Below, piece after piece: positions 1 through 6,552 of a stretch of DNA of 23,606 nt. Position numbers and translations under genes: made by a program. Every line of letters starts with the position of its first letter. Positions within the stretch are counted from its first letter, which is position 1. This stretch comes from a virus, in the IMG/VR virus record IMGVR_UViG_3300031276_000015, positions 1 to 23,606 of that record. One strand, 5' to 3'. The notes under the pieces are model-generated. The model saw nothing but the letters and a program-made list of their open reading frames with translations, had not been told where the DNA came from and searched no databases.

Positions 1-7
1 AAAAAAC

Positions 8-61
8 CTTGTATTCGTTGGTAATACTACATTTACAAGTTATTCGGAAAAACCGACCAAC
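8..61 (-). other. possible RNA pseudoknot or attenuator at window edge
   Basis: Two six-base complementary pairs interlock here: 8-13 with 34-39 (CTTGTA/TACAAG) and 17-22 with 56-61 (GTTGGT/ACCAAC). Their order A-B-A'-B' fits an H-type pseudoknot or two mutually exclusive stems. A small TCGG-AAAAA-CCGA hairpin lies at 44-56. On the minus strand the first pair is followed by a run of T (positions 6-1), so it could also act as an intrinsic terminator. No gene is visible in 1-105. The arms are short and the region is AT-rich, so chance is possible. Confidence 0.25.
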
Positions 62-105
62 TGATTTTAAAGTATGATATTTAAAATGACATCATAAATA
101 AGCGT

Positions 106-129
106 TTATGGTAAAATATGTGTATTCAT
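106..129 (-). CDS. seven-codon mini-ORF with a strong ribosome binding site
   Basis: An ATG sits eight bases after a perfect GGAGGT and opens a reading frame of only seven codons (MNTHILP) ending in TAA. The ATG overlaps the stop of the upstream micro-ORF in an ATGA junction, as real genes in this window do. It could be a leader peptide for the structured segment downstream, or the remnant of a gene cut by mutation. No function can be assigned. Confidence 0.25.
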   Translation of the reverse strand: MNTHILP

Positions 130-209
130 TTGATTTTACCTCCAAAAATTCTTATTATGGCTATTATGCCATAAATAATAAATATTATTAAAAATATTTT
201 CTCAATCAT
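126..209 (-). CDS. 27-aa single-helix membrane micro-protein
   Basis: The 28-codon frame starts with MIEKIFLII, continues almost entirely with I, L, F, A, Y and G, and ends in the basic tail GGKIK, as expected for one transmembrane helix with the C-terminus inside. The start overlaps the stop of the upstream gene in ATGA, so translation is probably coupled. It resembles the micro-protein at 1537-1644 (MIExIxL then IIYxII), and the two flank the Rha block, suggesting a duplication. The terminal residues encode the GGAGGT used by the mini-ORF that follows. No family is recognised. Confidence 0.6.
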   Translation of the reverse strand: MIEKIFLIIFIIYGIIAIIRIFGGKIK

Positions 210-556
210 TTTTTAATACCTTCTCTATATTTAATCATTTCATCAAACCAATTAAATGTAATTAAATCTTTGTTAATCATTGGTAATATTGTCTCAAGTC
301 CACTTGACCATTTTAAAATAGTGGTATGTTCACTTGTTTTCATTGTATTTAATTTAGTAGGTCCAAATTTTAACATACTATCTTGATTAATTGTTTGATA
401 ATGGTATTGAAATTCAATATTTATTATTTTATCCCCCCAATTTTTAAAATTTCTTACCTCATTTTTTAATTTATTGGGGAAAAAATCAGAGTTTAAAATT
501 ATATCAATTATCATTTTTTCATTTTCATTTTTCATTTTTTCATTTTCATTTTTCAT
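206..556 (-). CDS. small protein cotranscribed with Rha, unknown function
   Basis: A 116-residue protein of unknown family. The N-terminus is a perfect tandem repeat of the heptad MKNENEK, after which the sequence becomes ordinary and globular (MIIDIILNSDFFPN onward) with several Trp and aromatic residues and no obvious motif. The ATG overlaps the Rha stop codon as ATGA and lies nine bases after GAGGG, which supports the first of three repeated ATGs; starts at 535 or 514 are possible. It ends in EGIKK followed by ATGA, the same junction as the end of Rha. Its position next to Rha suggests a partner or regulatory role, but this is inference from location only. Confidence 0.72.
   Translation of the reverse strand: MKNENEKMKNENEKMIIDIILNSDFFPNKLKNEVRNFKNWGDKIINIEFQYHYQTINQDSMLKFGPTKLNTMKTSEHTTILKWSSGLETILPMINKDLITFNWFDEMIKYREGIKK
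515..556 (-). repeat. 21-bp perfect tandem repeat at the gene start
   Basis: Two identical 21-base units (536-556 and 515-535) each encode MKNENEK and each begin with ATG. A third ATG follows at 514. The repeat offers alternative starts one unit apart and could expand or contract by slippage without changing the frame. Confidence 0.85.
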
Positions 557-1293
557 TTTTTAATTCCCTCGATTTCGATTGTTTTAAATTCTATTGATGG
601 AACGATAGTTTTACCTTTTAAGCTTGCAAATAATTCTACACGTTTCTTAGCTAATTGGTATATATCTTTGTAAAACATTTCTTTTTCCATGCCATCAATT
701 AATGCTTTTAATATAATTTCATCCGCTTGTTTTAATTCATCCAATTGATTAATATTTAGAATCTCTCTAATGTTTTTAAATTTTTGCTCAATTAAGAATA
801 ACGCCTTATTTTCCATATTGGTTAATGTGATATAATATTTATTAGCGTTTTTACTACCTTGTTTAGTAGCATATTCAACAAATTGTTTTATAGTGTCGGT
901 TTGCTTTAACCTTGACACTTTTCCTTTTTCTCTTACTTCAAAATATTCTTGATTAGCTTTTTGAACACTTAAATTTAATAATATTTGCCTCATTCTAAAA
1001 AATTCTTTTGTGATTTGTTTTTTAAATTCTAAAACCTTATCATTATCTGACTGTTTTACCCTTAACATCATAATCAAAAATGTCAATTGTTGTTCATTTA
1101 AATATACATATTCTGTTGGTCTTCCTTTTGACTTCCGCATTTGAAATGTCAAAGTTCCAAATTCATTAAAATCATTTAAATATTCTCTTATTAATTGAAT
1201 AATACCTTTGTGTGTTCTTTTTAATTCTCTTGCAACTATTAAACTAGTTGTTAATGGCTCATTATTTTTTAATATAACTAAATCATTTGACAT
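553..1293 (-). CDS. rha: Rha family phage regulatory protein
   Basis: A 246-residue protein whose first 110 residues match the pRha family. It begins with a short beta segment, then TSLIVARELKRTHKGIIQLIR, the FGTLTFQMRKSKGRPTEYVYLN segment and the LTFLIMMLR helix. Rha proteins are found in temperate lambdoid and Firmicute phages, and in phage P22-type systems Rha interferes with infection of hosts lacking IHF. The C-terminal half (120-246) is helical and charged, of the type that varies between Rha proteins. The ATG lies eight bases after a full AAGGAGG. The gene has its own consensus promoter and is followed by an ATGA-coupled gene. Placement right after the terminase genes is unusual for a morphogenesis block and suggests a moron-like insertion. 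Confidence 0.92.
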   Translation of the reverse strand: MSNDLVILKNNEPLTTSLIVARELKRTHKGIIQLIREYLNDFNEFGTLTFQMRKSKGRPTEYVYLNEQQLTFLIMMLRVKQSDNDKVLEFKKQITKEFFRMRQILLNLSVQKANQEYFEVREKGKVSRLKQTDTIKQFVEYATKQGSKNANKYYITLTNMENKALFLIEQKFKNIREILNINQLDELKQADEIILKALIDGMEKEMFYKDIYQLAKKRVELFASLKGKTIVPSIEFKTIEIEGIKK

Positions 1294-1307
1294 AAATGAT
1301 TCCTCCT

Positions 1308-1354
1308 TAATAGAAATTTTATTCTATTATACGTAAATGGAATAAATATGTCAA
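1308..1354 (-). promoter_or_regulatory. consensus sigma-70 promoter of rha with overlapping dyad
   Basis: On the minus strand TTGACA (1349-1354) is separated by exactly 17 bases from TATAAT (1326-1331), a perfect match to the housekeeping consensus. An 8-bp inverted repeat, TAATAGAA at 1308-1315 and TTCTATTA at 1322-1329, covers the -10 end and the expected start site, a classic operator position. The ribosome binding site AAGGAGG follows directly. The promoter should be strong unless repressed. Confidence 0.85.
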
Positions 1355-1360
1355 TATAAT

Positions 1361-1540
1361 TTAAATCTTTAAATCTCTAAGATAATTAATTATCTTATTT
1401 ACAGTCGAATACTTAATATTAAAAATTTCTTTATCAATTTTCATAGTCTCATTATCATAAGTTGTAATTTCCATTTCAAATTTTTTAGATTTTTCATTAA
1501 AACTAATTTCTATATTTAATATTTTCCTTTTATTATTCAT
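1361..1540 (-). CDS. 59-aa hypothetical protein
   Basis: A 60-codon frame starting in an ATGA overlap with the stop of the upstream micro-protein. The protein is charged (MNNKRKILNIEISFNEK, then alternating Lys/Glu/Asp) with a beta-rich first half and a helical C-terminus ending YLRDLKI. Its stop lies seven bases before the rha -35 box. The short phage protein has no recognised family. The coupling to the terminase transcript suggests it is expressed with late genes. Confidence 0.62.
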   Translation of the reverse strand: MNNKRKILNIEISFNEKSKKFEMEITTYDNETMKIDKEIFNIKYSTVNKIINYLRDLKI

Positions 1541-1644
1541 TTTTTTTTAAAATCCTTTCTAGTTTCTATTATCGTTTTAGTGCTAAAAACAATAACAATA
1601 ATAGAATAAATAATACATACTGCTAATAATATATTTTCAATCAT
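1537..1644 (-). CDS. 35-aa single-helix membrane micro-protein
   Basis: The frame opens MIENILLAVCIIYSII and continues hydrophobic to about residue 22, then ends in a basic tail (TRKDFKKK), giving one transmembrane helix with a cytoplasmic C-terminus. Its ATG overlaps the TGA of the large terminase gene and its own TGA overlaps the next ATG, so it is translationally chained on both sides. The codons for TRKD contain AGAAAGGAT, the likely ribosome binding site of the next gene. It resembles the micro-protein at 126-209. Confidence 0.6.
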   Translation of the reverse strand: MIENILLAVCIIYSIIVIVFSTKTIIETRKDFKKK

Positions 1645-2906
1645 TTATTCATTTTCACTCTCCAACCTGTTTTTAAGATAATATCATCTAGACTATACCT
1701 TACGGCGTCAATTGTATGATTGTCTTTATCTGGATATTGTTTTATCCATTTACCCTCTTTGTTTTTTTCATATTCATAAGTCGAAAACTCTCTGTAAGTA
1801 TTTGGAGTTCTTTTTCTATCAATATTAATAACATCAAGGTCCTGTAAAAATTTTATTCCATGTCTTACACTGTCCGGGCCTTTTTCGCATGGATAGGCAT
1901 TTACATTATATTCCGTTACCATTGTATTAATTGTCCTCTTTTCTTGGCTATCAGCCTTTATTAATTCGTAAGGATGGCATTTATTATTTACTTTTTCACT
2001 CAATTCCCTAGTACTAATTCCATATTCAAATAATTCATCAAATGGAGTTAAAGACTTTTTATTTTTCTGGTAACAACTTTTTACAAATGCCGACGGATCC
2101 ACCGTAAAACCAAAATCTAATCCTTGCCTAATTTTTTCAAATAAGAAAATATCATCATCAATTAAAGTAATCGATTTAATATTTTTAAATATTTCACCGC
2201 CTAATCCTGTAACCTTTCCAAGATATTCATTATCATAGGCTTTTTTATTTTTCTTTTTAAGATCATTTGCATCAATTATAAAATCATTACCCAACCATTC
2301 TTGTGGTACGTCTAAGTATGTACTATGATGCCTTAATCTGCCGGTTTTTTCATCTTCAGCATCAATATTAGCCCAATGGCTCGCATTAGGCGGTGGATTA
2401 AAAGAATATAAACCAAAACAATTTCCACCTCTAGCAATAGATTGATTTAAATTTCTTATTTCTTCTATCCCATCAAATTGGTCATATTCTTCATACCATC
2501 TATATTTTAAATAGCCATCTTCTGGGGTAATACTTTTTATTTTGGTTGGCTCGTCACAACCAAAAAATAATATTTGCTGGCCGCTTGGTAAATATGTGGC
2601 CTGTAGTGGATTTAAAGTACATTTCCATTTATGAGATACTTTTAATTGATTAAGGCCCCATTTGATTTTTTTATATACTGTATTTCTACATGTATTAGCT
2701 ATCTTACGCATTACAACTGCATGAGTTTTTTGTTTGTGTACATGATAGTCTTCCATCATACCCCACGGGATAATCATAGAAGCAAAGGACGATTTTGTCG
2801 AACCTCTTCCACCTGTCAACATTAACTCTCTTAACTTGCCATCTAAAACCGGATCAACTAATTCATGAAAACTTGGGGCTAATAACTTACATAAATTAAC
2901 TTCCAC
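1641..2906 (-). CDS. terL: phage terminase large subunit
   Basis: A 421-residue terminase motor and nuclease of the PBSX-like family, which packages phage DNA into the prohead and cuts it. Visible motifs are the Walker A-like GGRGSTKSS (residues 32-40), the Walker B segment RWYEEYDQF (135-143), the coupling motif SFNPP (168-172) and the nuclease domain with GLDFGFTVDPSA from 262 and HTIDAVRYSL near 397-406. The length is normal. The start is GTG, overlapping the small subunit gene by 11 bases. No clear ribosome binding site precedes it, so coupled translation is likely. It sits directly after the small subunit gene and ends in an ATGA overlap with a micro-ORF. Confidence 0.96.
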   Translation of the reverse strand: MEVNLCKLLAPSFHELVDPVLDGKLRELMLTGGRGSTKSSFASMIIPWGMMEDYHVHKQKTHAVVMRKIANTCRNTVYKKIKWGLNQLKVSHKWKCTLNPLQATYLPSGQQILFFGCDEPTKIKSITPEDGYLKYRWYEEYDQFDGIEEIRNLNQSIARGGNCFGLYSFNPPPNASHWANIDAEDEKTGRLRHHSTYLDVPQEWLGNDFIIDANDLKKKNKKAYDNEYLGKVTGLGGEIFKNIKSITLIDDDIFLFEKIRQGLDFGFTVDPSAFVKSCYQKNKKSLTPFDELFEYGISTRELSEKVNNKCHPYELIKADSQEKRTINTMVTEYNVNAYPCEKGPDSVRHGIKFLQDLDVINIDRKRTPNTYREFSTYEYEKNKEGKWIKQYPDKDNHTIDAVRYSLDDIILKTGWRVKMNK

Positions 2907-3378
2907 GTTTAAAAACTATGTCTTCTTTCTGTTCTCCGTCCGCAAAATCAGGATAACGTTTTATTAATACTGTAATTGCATTAATTGCCCCTTTAATCAA
3001 ATCTGTATTAATAATTGCATCTGTTCTGTCTTTCTCTGCTCTATCAATATTATTTTTTGACTTCCTGACAACCATAGATAAATAATTTAGTATTTCTTGA
3101 AGACTAATACATGCATTTTTTTCGCTTTCTATCCTTGATATTTCACTTATTCTCTGTTTTATATGATTTTTTTCCATTGCTCTACAACCGGCCTTTGATA
3201 AAGTACCTCTTTGTCTGGAATTTAAATCCTCAAATTTAACATCTAATTTAATATTACTTGCCATACCAGCATGATAAGCACTAAAAACCGTATCTATACT
3301 TGTAACATAGTTTTGGCAAAAAATTTCTTCCTGTGGTGTTACTTTATATAAATATACTAAATTATCACTTTCTTTCAT
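2896..3378 (-). CDS. terS: phage terminase small subunit
   Basis: A 160-residue DNA-recognition subunit of the terminase. The TPQEEIFCQNYV segment near residues 14-25 followed by a short helix pair around AYHAGM matches the N-terminal helix-turn-helix region of the Terminase_2 family. The following ISEISRIESE region is helical and suits the oligomerisation part. The ATG follows GGTGGGTG encoded in the end of the upstream gene. The overlap with the large subunit gene confirms the pair. It would bind the packaging site of the phage genome and hand it to the large subunit. Confidence 0.88.
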   Translation of the reverse strand: MKESDNLVYLYKVTPQEEIFCQNYVTSIDTVFSAYHAGMASNIKLDVKFEDLNSRQRGTLSKAGCRAMEKNHIKQRISEISRIESEKNACISLQEILNYLSMVVRKSKNNIDRAEKDRTDAIINTDLIKGAINAITVLIKRYPDFADGEQKEDIVFKRGS

Positions 3379-3380
3379 GG

Positions 3381-3728
3381 TTAATCACCCACCATTTTAT
3401 TTTTCTTGGTTTCCTGTACACCACCATTTAACAAAGCAATCCATAATTCTAAATTCTGTAATGCTGTCTCAGCCTTTTCAAAAAATGATAATGATTGCCT
3501 TTTGTCTTCAAACTCAACTAAAGCGTGAAATTTTCCCCTATCATCATTATATTTTACATATACTTTATAGGTATTATTATTTGCCATATATTCATATGTC
3601 ATATTTCCGGCCAATCTATCATATTCTATTACTTTATATTGTAATCTAACATTATTAACAAATTTTTCTTTCAATTCAACTTTTTTAGTGGTTGGCTGTG
3701 ATGATTTTTGGTTTTTTGGTTCTGTCAT
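3381..3728 (-). CDS. hypothetical phage protein upstream of terminase
   Basis: A 115-residue protein of unknown family. The first 20 residues are polar and disordered-looking (MTEPKNQKSSQPTTKKVE). The rest looks like a mixed alpha/beta fold with an extended beta region (YKVYVKYNDDRGKFHALVEFEDK) and a C-terminal helix (FEKAETALQNLELWIALLNGG). The chosen ATG at 3728 lies nine bases after GAAGGG; upstream in-frame ATGs at 3734 and 3737 are too close to that site. It overlaps the end of the DUF1617-like gene by 44 bases and ends three bases before the small terminase start, so expression is probably coupled. Confidence 0.75.
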   Translation of the reverse strand: MTEPKNQKSSQPTTKKVELKEKFVNNVRLQYKVIEYDRLAGNMTYEYMANNNTYKVYVKYNDDRGKFHALVEFEDKRQSLSFFEKAETALQNLELWIALLNGGVQETKKNKMVGD

Positions 3729-4161
3729 CTTCATCATTCCCTTCTATTAATATTCCATAATCCATTAAAACATCTATATCTTTTATATATAAAGGAGAGT
3801 TACAAACATCTTCTAGTTTTAATTTTATAGTTTCAAATTCAAATTTTATTTCAGTTTCTAACACTGGTAATATTTTTTCTTGATATTTTATTTTGTTTTC
3901 CTGTTCAAAATCATAAATATCCATCATTACACCATTTATATTTTGTTTTTTAGTAATTGGTTTACCTTTAGAATCCTTTTTACATAATGAAAGAGCTATA
4001 TCATCCTTTATTTTTACAAATATTTTTTCTTCCTCTTTTAATTTTCTTGCAAGTTTTAATAATTTTACCCTTACACTTGGTTTTAAACTTGGTGCTTGAT
4101 AAAATTTATTTACTGCTATTACAATATCTAATAAATATTTAAAACGGCAAACTATCATCAT
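3685..4161 (-). CDS. DUF1617-like phage protein
   Basis: A 158-residue protein. The order of features resembles DUF1617 proteins of Firmicute phages: an N-terminal helix with a VNKF segment, PSVRVKLLKLARKLKEEEK, a short insert containing KDSKGKP, a DFEQENKIKYQEKILPVLE helix, and an acidic C-terminal part where a beta strand reads KDIDVLMDYGILIE. The family has no known function and typically sits among early or lysis-proximal genes. The ATG at 4161 follows GGAGGT by seven bases, better than the ATGs further upstream that fall inside the SSB-like gene. It overlaps that gene by 23 bases. Confidence 0.6.
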   Translation of the reverse strand: MMIVCRFKYLLDIVIAVNKFYQAPSLKPSVRVKLLKLARKLKEEEKIFVKIKDDIALSLCKKDSKGKPITKKQNINGVMMDIYDFEQENKIKYQEKILPVLETEIKFEFETIKLKLEDVCNSPLYIKDIDVLMDYGILIEGNDEDDRTKKPKIITANH

Positions 4162-4474
4162 AATTGTTACCTCCATCATTTTTAATATATTCTTTAACTT
4201 CTATTGGAATTATTGTTAAATTAGTATAATTCCCATTTTTTGAAACTTTCAAATATCCATGAATTTCTACTATTAAAAATTCGTCTGGATTTGCTATTTT
4301 CTTTTTCATATCTACAGTAAACATATTAGCGGACTTTTCATTTAGAAACATTTGATAATATGTATTAATATAATTACCGTTATTATCTTTATCACTATTA
4401 GACAAATTTAATATTTTACTATTTCCAACATCTTTTATTTTGCCACAACTAAACCGCCCTTTTATTTCTAACAT
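4139..4474 (-). CDS. SSB-like single-stranded DNA-binding protein
   Basis: A 111-residue protein with the pattern of an OB fold: beta strands around GRFSCGKIKDV, NTYYQMFLN, EFLIVEIHGYLKVSKNG and TNLTIIPIEVKEY, followed by an acidic flexible tail ending DDSLPF. The DD-x-(I/L)-P-F end is the signature of bacterial SSB tips that dock repair and replication proteins. It is shorter than host SSB (about 160-180 residues) because the linker is missing. The ATG follows GGAGGAGG by nine bases. The gene lies between the amidase and terminase blocks, away from the other DNA-metabolism genes, so its role in replication rests on sequence alone. Confidence 0.62.
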   Translation of the reverse strand: MLEIKGRFSCGKIKDVGNSKILNLSNSDKDNNGNYINTYYQMFLNEKSANMFTVDMKKKIANPDEFLIVEIHGYLKVSKNGNYTNLTIIPIEVKEYIKNDGGNNYDDSLPF

Positions 4475-4673
4475 TTTCTTTTGCCTCCTCCAATTTAACT
4501 AATTCGCTTATCATAATAAAATCTATTTCACTTAAACTTTTTATCATGTGATTAAGCATCATAATACTAACTACAATACTAATTTCAAGCCCAAACCTAG
4601 AAAATAAATAACCAAACAAAAAACAATCAATCAAATTAAATACCGGCTTGAATTTTTGATAAAATATTTTCAT
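4449..4673 (-). CDS. small two-helix membrane protein
   Basis: A 74-residue protein with an aromatic, basic N-terminus (MKIFYQKFKP), a hydrophobic stretch through about residues 12-45 that could form two closely spaced transmembrane helices (IDCFLFGYLF and ISIVVSIMML), and a charged C-terminal helix (ELVKLEEAKENVRNKRAV). The start at 4673 lies just after the amidase stop. An upstream in-frame ATG at 4718 would lie inside the amidase gene and add a lysine-rich leader. Position after the amidase suggests a lysis accessory such as a second holin or antiholin, but no family is recognised. Confidence 0.6.
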   Translation of the reverse strand: MKIFYQKFKPVFNLIDCFLFGYLFSRFGLEISIVVSIMMLNHMIKSLSEIDFIMISELVKLEEAKENVRNKRAV

Positions 4674-4680
4674 ATTTTTT

Positions 4681-5448
4681 TTATTCTTTTTCTTTTTTAA
4701 TGATTGCATCAAATCCATGTTTATTCAGAGCATTAATCAAATTATCTGCATTTTCTTTGTCTCTAAATGCGCCGGCTTGCACCTTATACAGATAACTATC
4801 TTTGTCGGGTTTTTTTATTGTAATACCATGTCTTTTAAGAATATAGGAAGATACAAAGAAAACAGCTTCATTAAAATATTTATTATTATAACATTTCTTT
4901 AAATCGCTTTCATTATCACCAAAAAACAATTCTATAATTTTAACTTTACAATTACTTGGAGTATCACGCATCATATAATAATAATCTCCGCGTGTTCCTT
5001 TCCTTTGAACTATACCCCTATTAGTCAAATTAAAAGTTTTACAATAATAATTTAAAAATTGACTCGACCATTTATAATCAATATCATTTTCTTTTTGAGT
5101 AATACTTAAAAGTATTTCGGATCCATTTGATTTTTTATCATATGCGTTGCAATGAAAACTATAAACTTGAAGGCTATCAACTTTTTTTGCATTATTTGAT
5201 AATAGTGTAGTTCTTGCAGATGGTATTACTGTCAAATCTGTTGTCCTAGTCTGTCCAATCTTCATATATTGACTACAAATAGCATAAACAGCACGCCCAA
5301 ACTTTAAATTATAATCTTTTTCCTTTGTTCCATTTATAAATGTACATCCGGGATCTGTTCCCCCGTGACCATAGTCAAACCAATCATAATCATCATTTGT
5401 CATATCTTTTTTAATTATGTTTAATCCTTGCACTTCATACCAATTCAT
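4681..5448 (-). CDS. N-acetylmuramoyl-L-alanine amidase endolysin with SPOR-like tail
   Basis: A 255-residue phage lysin that cuts the bond between muramic acid and L-alanine. The catalytic domain is Amidase_3-like: zinc ligand H28 in DYGHGGTDPGC, probable ligand E43, H99 in YSFHCNAYD followed by SGSE-like NGSE, and the catalytic glutamate E173 in KIIELFFGDNESD. There is no signal peptide, so export depends on the holin. The last 36 residues (YLYKVQAGAFRDKENADNL onward) look like the first half of a SPOR peptidoglycan-binding domain, which normally runs to about 70 residues. The ATG follows AAAGGAT and sits one codon after the previous stop. Confidence 0.93.
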   Translation of the reverse strand: MNWYEVQGLNIIKKDMTNDDYDWFDYGHGGTDPGCTFINGTKEKDYNLKFGRAVYAICSQYMKIGQTRTTDLTVIPSARTTLLSNNAKKVDSLQVYSFHCNAYDKKSNGSEILLSITQKENDIDYKWSSQFLNYYCKTFNLTNRGIVQRKGTRGDYYYMMRDTPSNCKVKIIELFFGDNESDLKKCYNNKYFNEAVFFVSSYILKRHGITIKKPDKDSYLYKVQAGAFRDKENADNLINALNKHGFDAIIKKEKE

Positions 5449-5712
5449 TTAATCAATCCTTTCTAATATCAATCTGTATTCCTCCGCCTCTATTTCCCTG
5501 TAAGCCTTTTCAAATACTTCCACTGGTGACATGGAAATATAAGGTTTTTCGTCTTTTCCTATTGGTGGATAAACTACAACATACACAAAATCATCTAAGT
5601 CATAATGTCTACTTTTAGACATGTCAACATCTGGACCATGTTTTATTTCTAAGTATTTTCTAAAAGTTACTTTTTCAGCCTTTATAATCTTACTACCTAC
5701 ATAATTTTTCAT
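5449..5712 (-). CDS. conserved phage protein of the VG(S/T)KII...VFEKAYR type
   Basis: An 87-residue soluble protein. It opens with YVGSKIIKAEKVTFRKYLE and closes with a VVYPPIG...SMSPVEVFEKAYREI segment. This pattern recurs in small phage proteins of many hosts, usually with an SWSP-x-x-VFE ending, but no function is known to me. Its ATG overlaps the stop of the upstream 42-residue gene, and AGAAAGGAT, encoded in that gene's end, is the ribosome binding site. It lies between the holin cluster and the amidase and would be expressed with lysis genes. Confidence 0.72.
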   Translation of the reverse strand: MKNYVGSKIIKAEKVTFRKYLEIKHGPDVDMSKSRHYDLDDFVYVVVYPPIGKDEKPYISMSPVEVFEKAYREIEAEEYRLILERID

Positions 5713-5837
5713 TTAATAACATCCTTTCTTGTCTCAATAAATTTAGAATAATTACATTTATGTATTATTTTTGCTTTTTTGCTATTTATTATTTTTATTA
5801 ATGTATTATTTAAAAGCCACATTCTAAAATAATTCAT
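5709..5837 (-). CDS. 42-aa basic micro-protein
   Basis: A 43-codon frame beginning MNYFRMWLLNNTLIK, rich in Lys, Ile and Asn, ending FIETRKDVIK. The ATG follows AGAAAGGAATTATATAAATTAAT at a rather long spacing. The end overlaps the next ATG as ATGA, and its TRKD codons carry that gene's ribosome binding site, the same device seen at the end of the micro-protein at 1537-1644. It may serve mainly to carry ribosomes to the next gene. Confidence 0.5.
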   Translation of the reverse strand: MNYFRMWLLNNTLIKIINSKKAKIIHKCNYSKFIETRKDVIK

Positions 5838-5863
5838 ATTAATTTATATAATTCCTTTCTTGT

Positions 5864-6034
5864 TTATTTATCACCTTTCCATTTAAACTTATTCAATCCA
5901 TTTCTTAAATATATTTCTTGATTGTACTTACATCCCCAACATTCTATAGAATTATTGAATTTATATTGATTTATACAATTCAAGCATTTTATATTATTAT
6001 CTATTCCAGATAAAAAATTATTAATCCAGTCCAT
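5864..6034 (-). CDS. 56-aa zinc-ribbon-like protein
   Basis: A small protein with two CxxC knuckles, CLNC at residues 17-20 and CWGC at 32-35, separated by eleven residues, which fits a compact zinc-binding fold. The rest is aromatic and basic (KFKWKGDK at the end), compatible with nucleic acid binding. The ATG comes two bases after the previous stop, with AAGGAT as ribosome binding site. The junction around it is nearly identical to that preceding the amidase. No family is recognised. Confidence 0.65.
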   Translation of the reverse strand: MDWINNFLSGIDNNIKCLNCINQYKFNNSIECWGCKYNQEIYLRNGLNKFKWKGDK

Positions 6035-6038
6035 TTAA

Positions 6039-6353
6039 TCAATCCTTCATTTTCTTAGCTAAATTTAACAGTTCATCATACATTTTTACAGCCTCTTCAA
6101 AAGTAACATTATATTCACTCATAAATTTAAAAGCATATGCCATCAAATTACATTGATTAGACAATGCTTTTAATTCATCCTTTTCCTTGCAACAATAAGT
6201 TATTTTAAATTCTATATTATCACCATCGCGGCGATCTTTTACAATTGCCGCATGGGTAATTTTATCAACATCTAACTCAGTGCCATCATTTAAGATTATT
6301 TTTCTTATTTCATAGGCTGTCGGATCATTTTTACTTACTGTACGTTCTTTCAT
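6039..6353 (-). CDS. hypothetical phage protein, 104 aa
   Basis: A soluble protein starting MKERTVSKNDPTAYEIRKI. The first half is beta-rich (ILNDGTELDVDKITHAAIV, IEFKITYCCKE) and the second half helical, ending YDELLNLAKKMKD. It shows no signal peptide or membrane helix. The ATG at 6353 lies nine bases after AAGGAGA, which is encoded in the last codons (DKENF) of the holin gene. An in-frame ATG at 6374 lies inside the holin gene and is less likely. No family is recognised. Confidence 0.72.
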   Translation of the reverse strand: MKERTVSKNDPTAYEIRKIILNDGTELDVDKITHAAIVKDRRDGDNIEFKITYCCKEKDELKALSNQCNLMAYAFKFMSEYNVTFEEAVKMYDELLNLAKKMKD

Positions 6354-6354
6354 T

Positions 6355-6552
6355 TTAAAAATTCTCCTTATCATTTGGATTATTTAAGATCCCGAACAAT
6401 ACAAAACAACTAATAATAAAAGTAACTGTATGCTGTAAAACTTCCTCATTTAATCCAATAGTTCCATATAGTCCCCACTCGCCTAAAATTGCAAATAATC
6501 CCGTTGCTATAGTAGACCAGACAACCGGGCTTTTCAATCTATTTTGATTCAT
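6355..6552 (-). CDS. phage holin
   Basis: A 65-residue membrane protein. It starts with a basic N-terminus and a SPVVW segment, has a first hydrophobic helix (STIATGLFAILGEWGLYG), a short hydrophilic turn (LNEEVLQ) and a second helix (HTVTFIISCFVLFGIL), and ends in NNPNDKENF. The two-helix layout and the GILNNPxDKENF ending match small class II holins of Clostridia and Bacillus phages. It would form pores that release the amidase encoded about 0.9 kb downstream. The ATG lies nine bases after AAAGGAG, which overlaps the end of the upstream gene. Confidence 0.82.
   Translation of the reverse strand: MNQNRLKSPVVWSTIATGLFAILGEWGLYGTIGLNEEVLQHTVTFIISCFVLFGILNNPNDKENF

Noticed and set aside
72-80. 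GTATGATAT on the plus strand
   Set aside because: Same string as the early extended -10, but in the opposite orientation, with no matching dyads and no plus-strand gene.
3377-3649. Plus-strand open frame of 90 codons, and similar ones at 6726, 7167, 11871, 12342, 13992, 14211, 14377, 20303 and 22990
   Set aside because: Each lies opposite a well-supported minus-strand gene, lacks a ribosome binding site and has a composition expected of antisense frames in AT-rich DNA.
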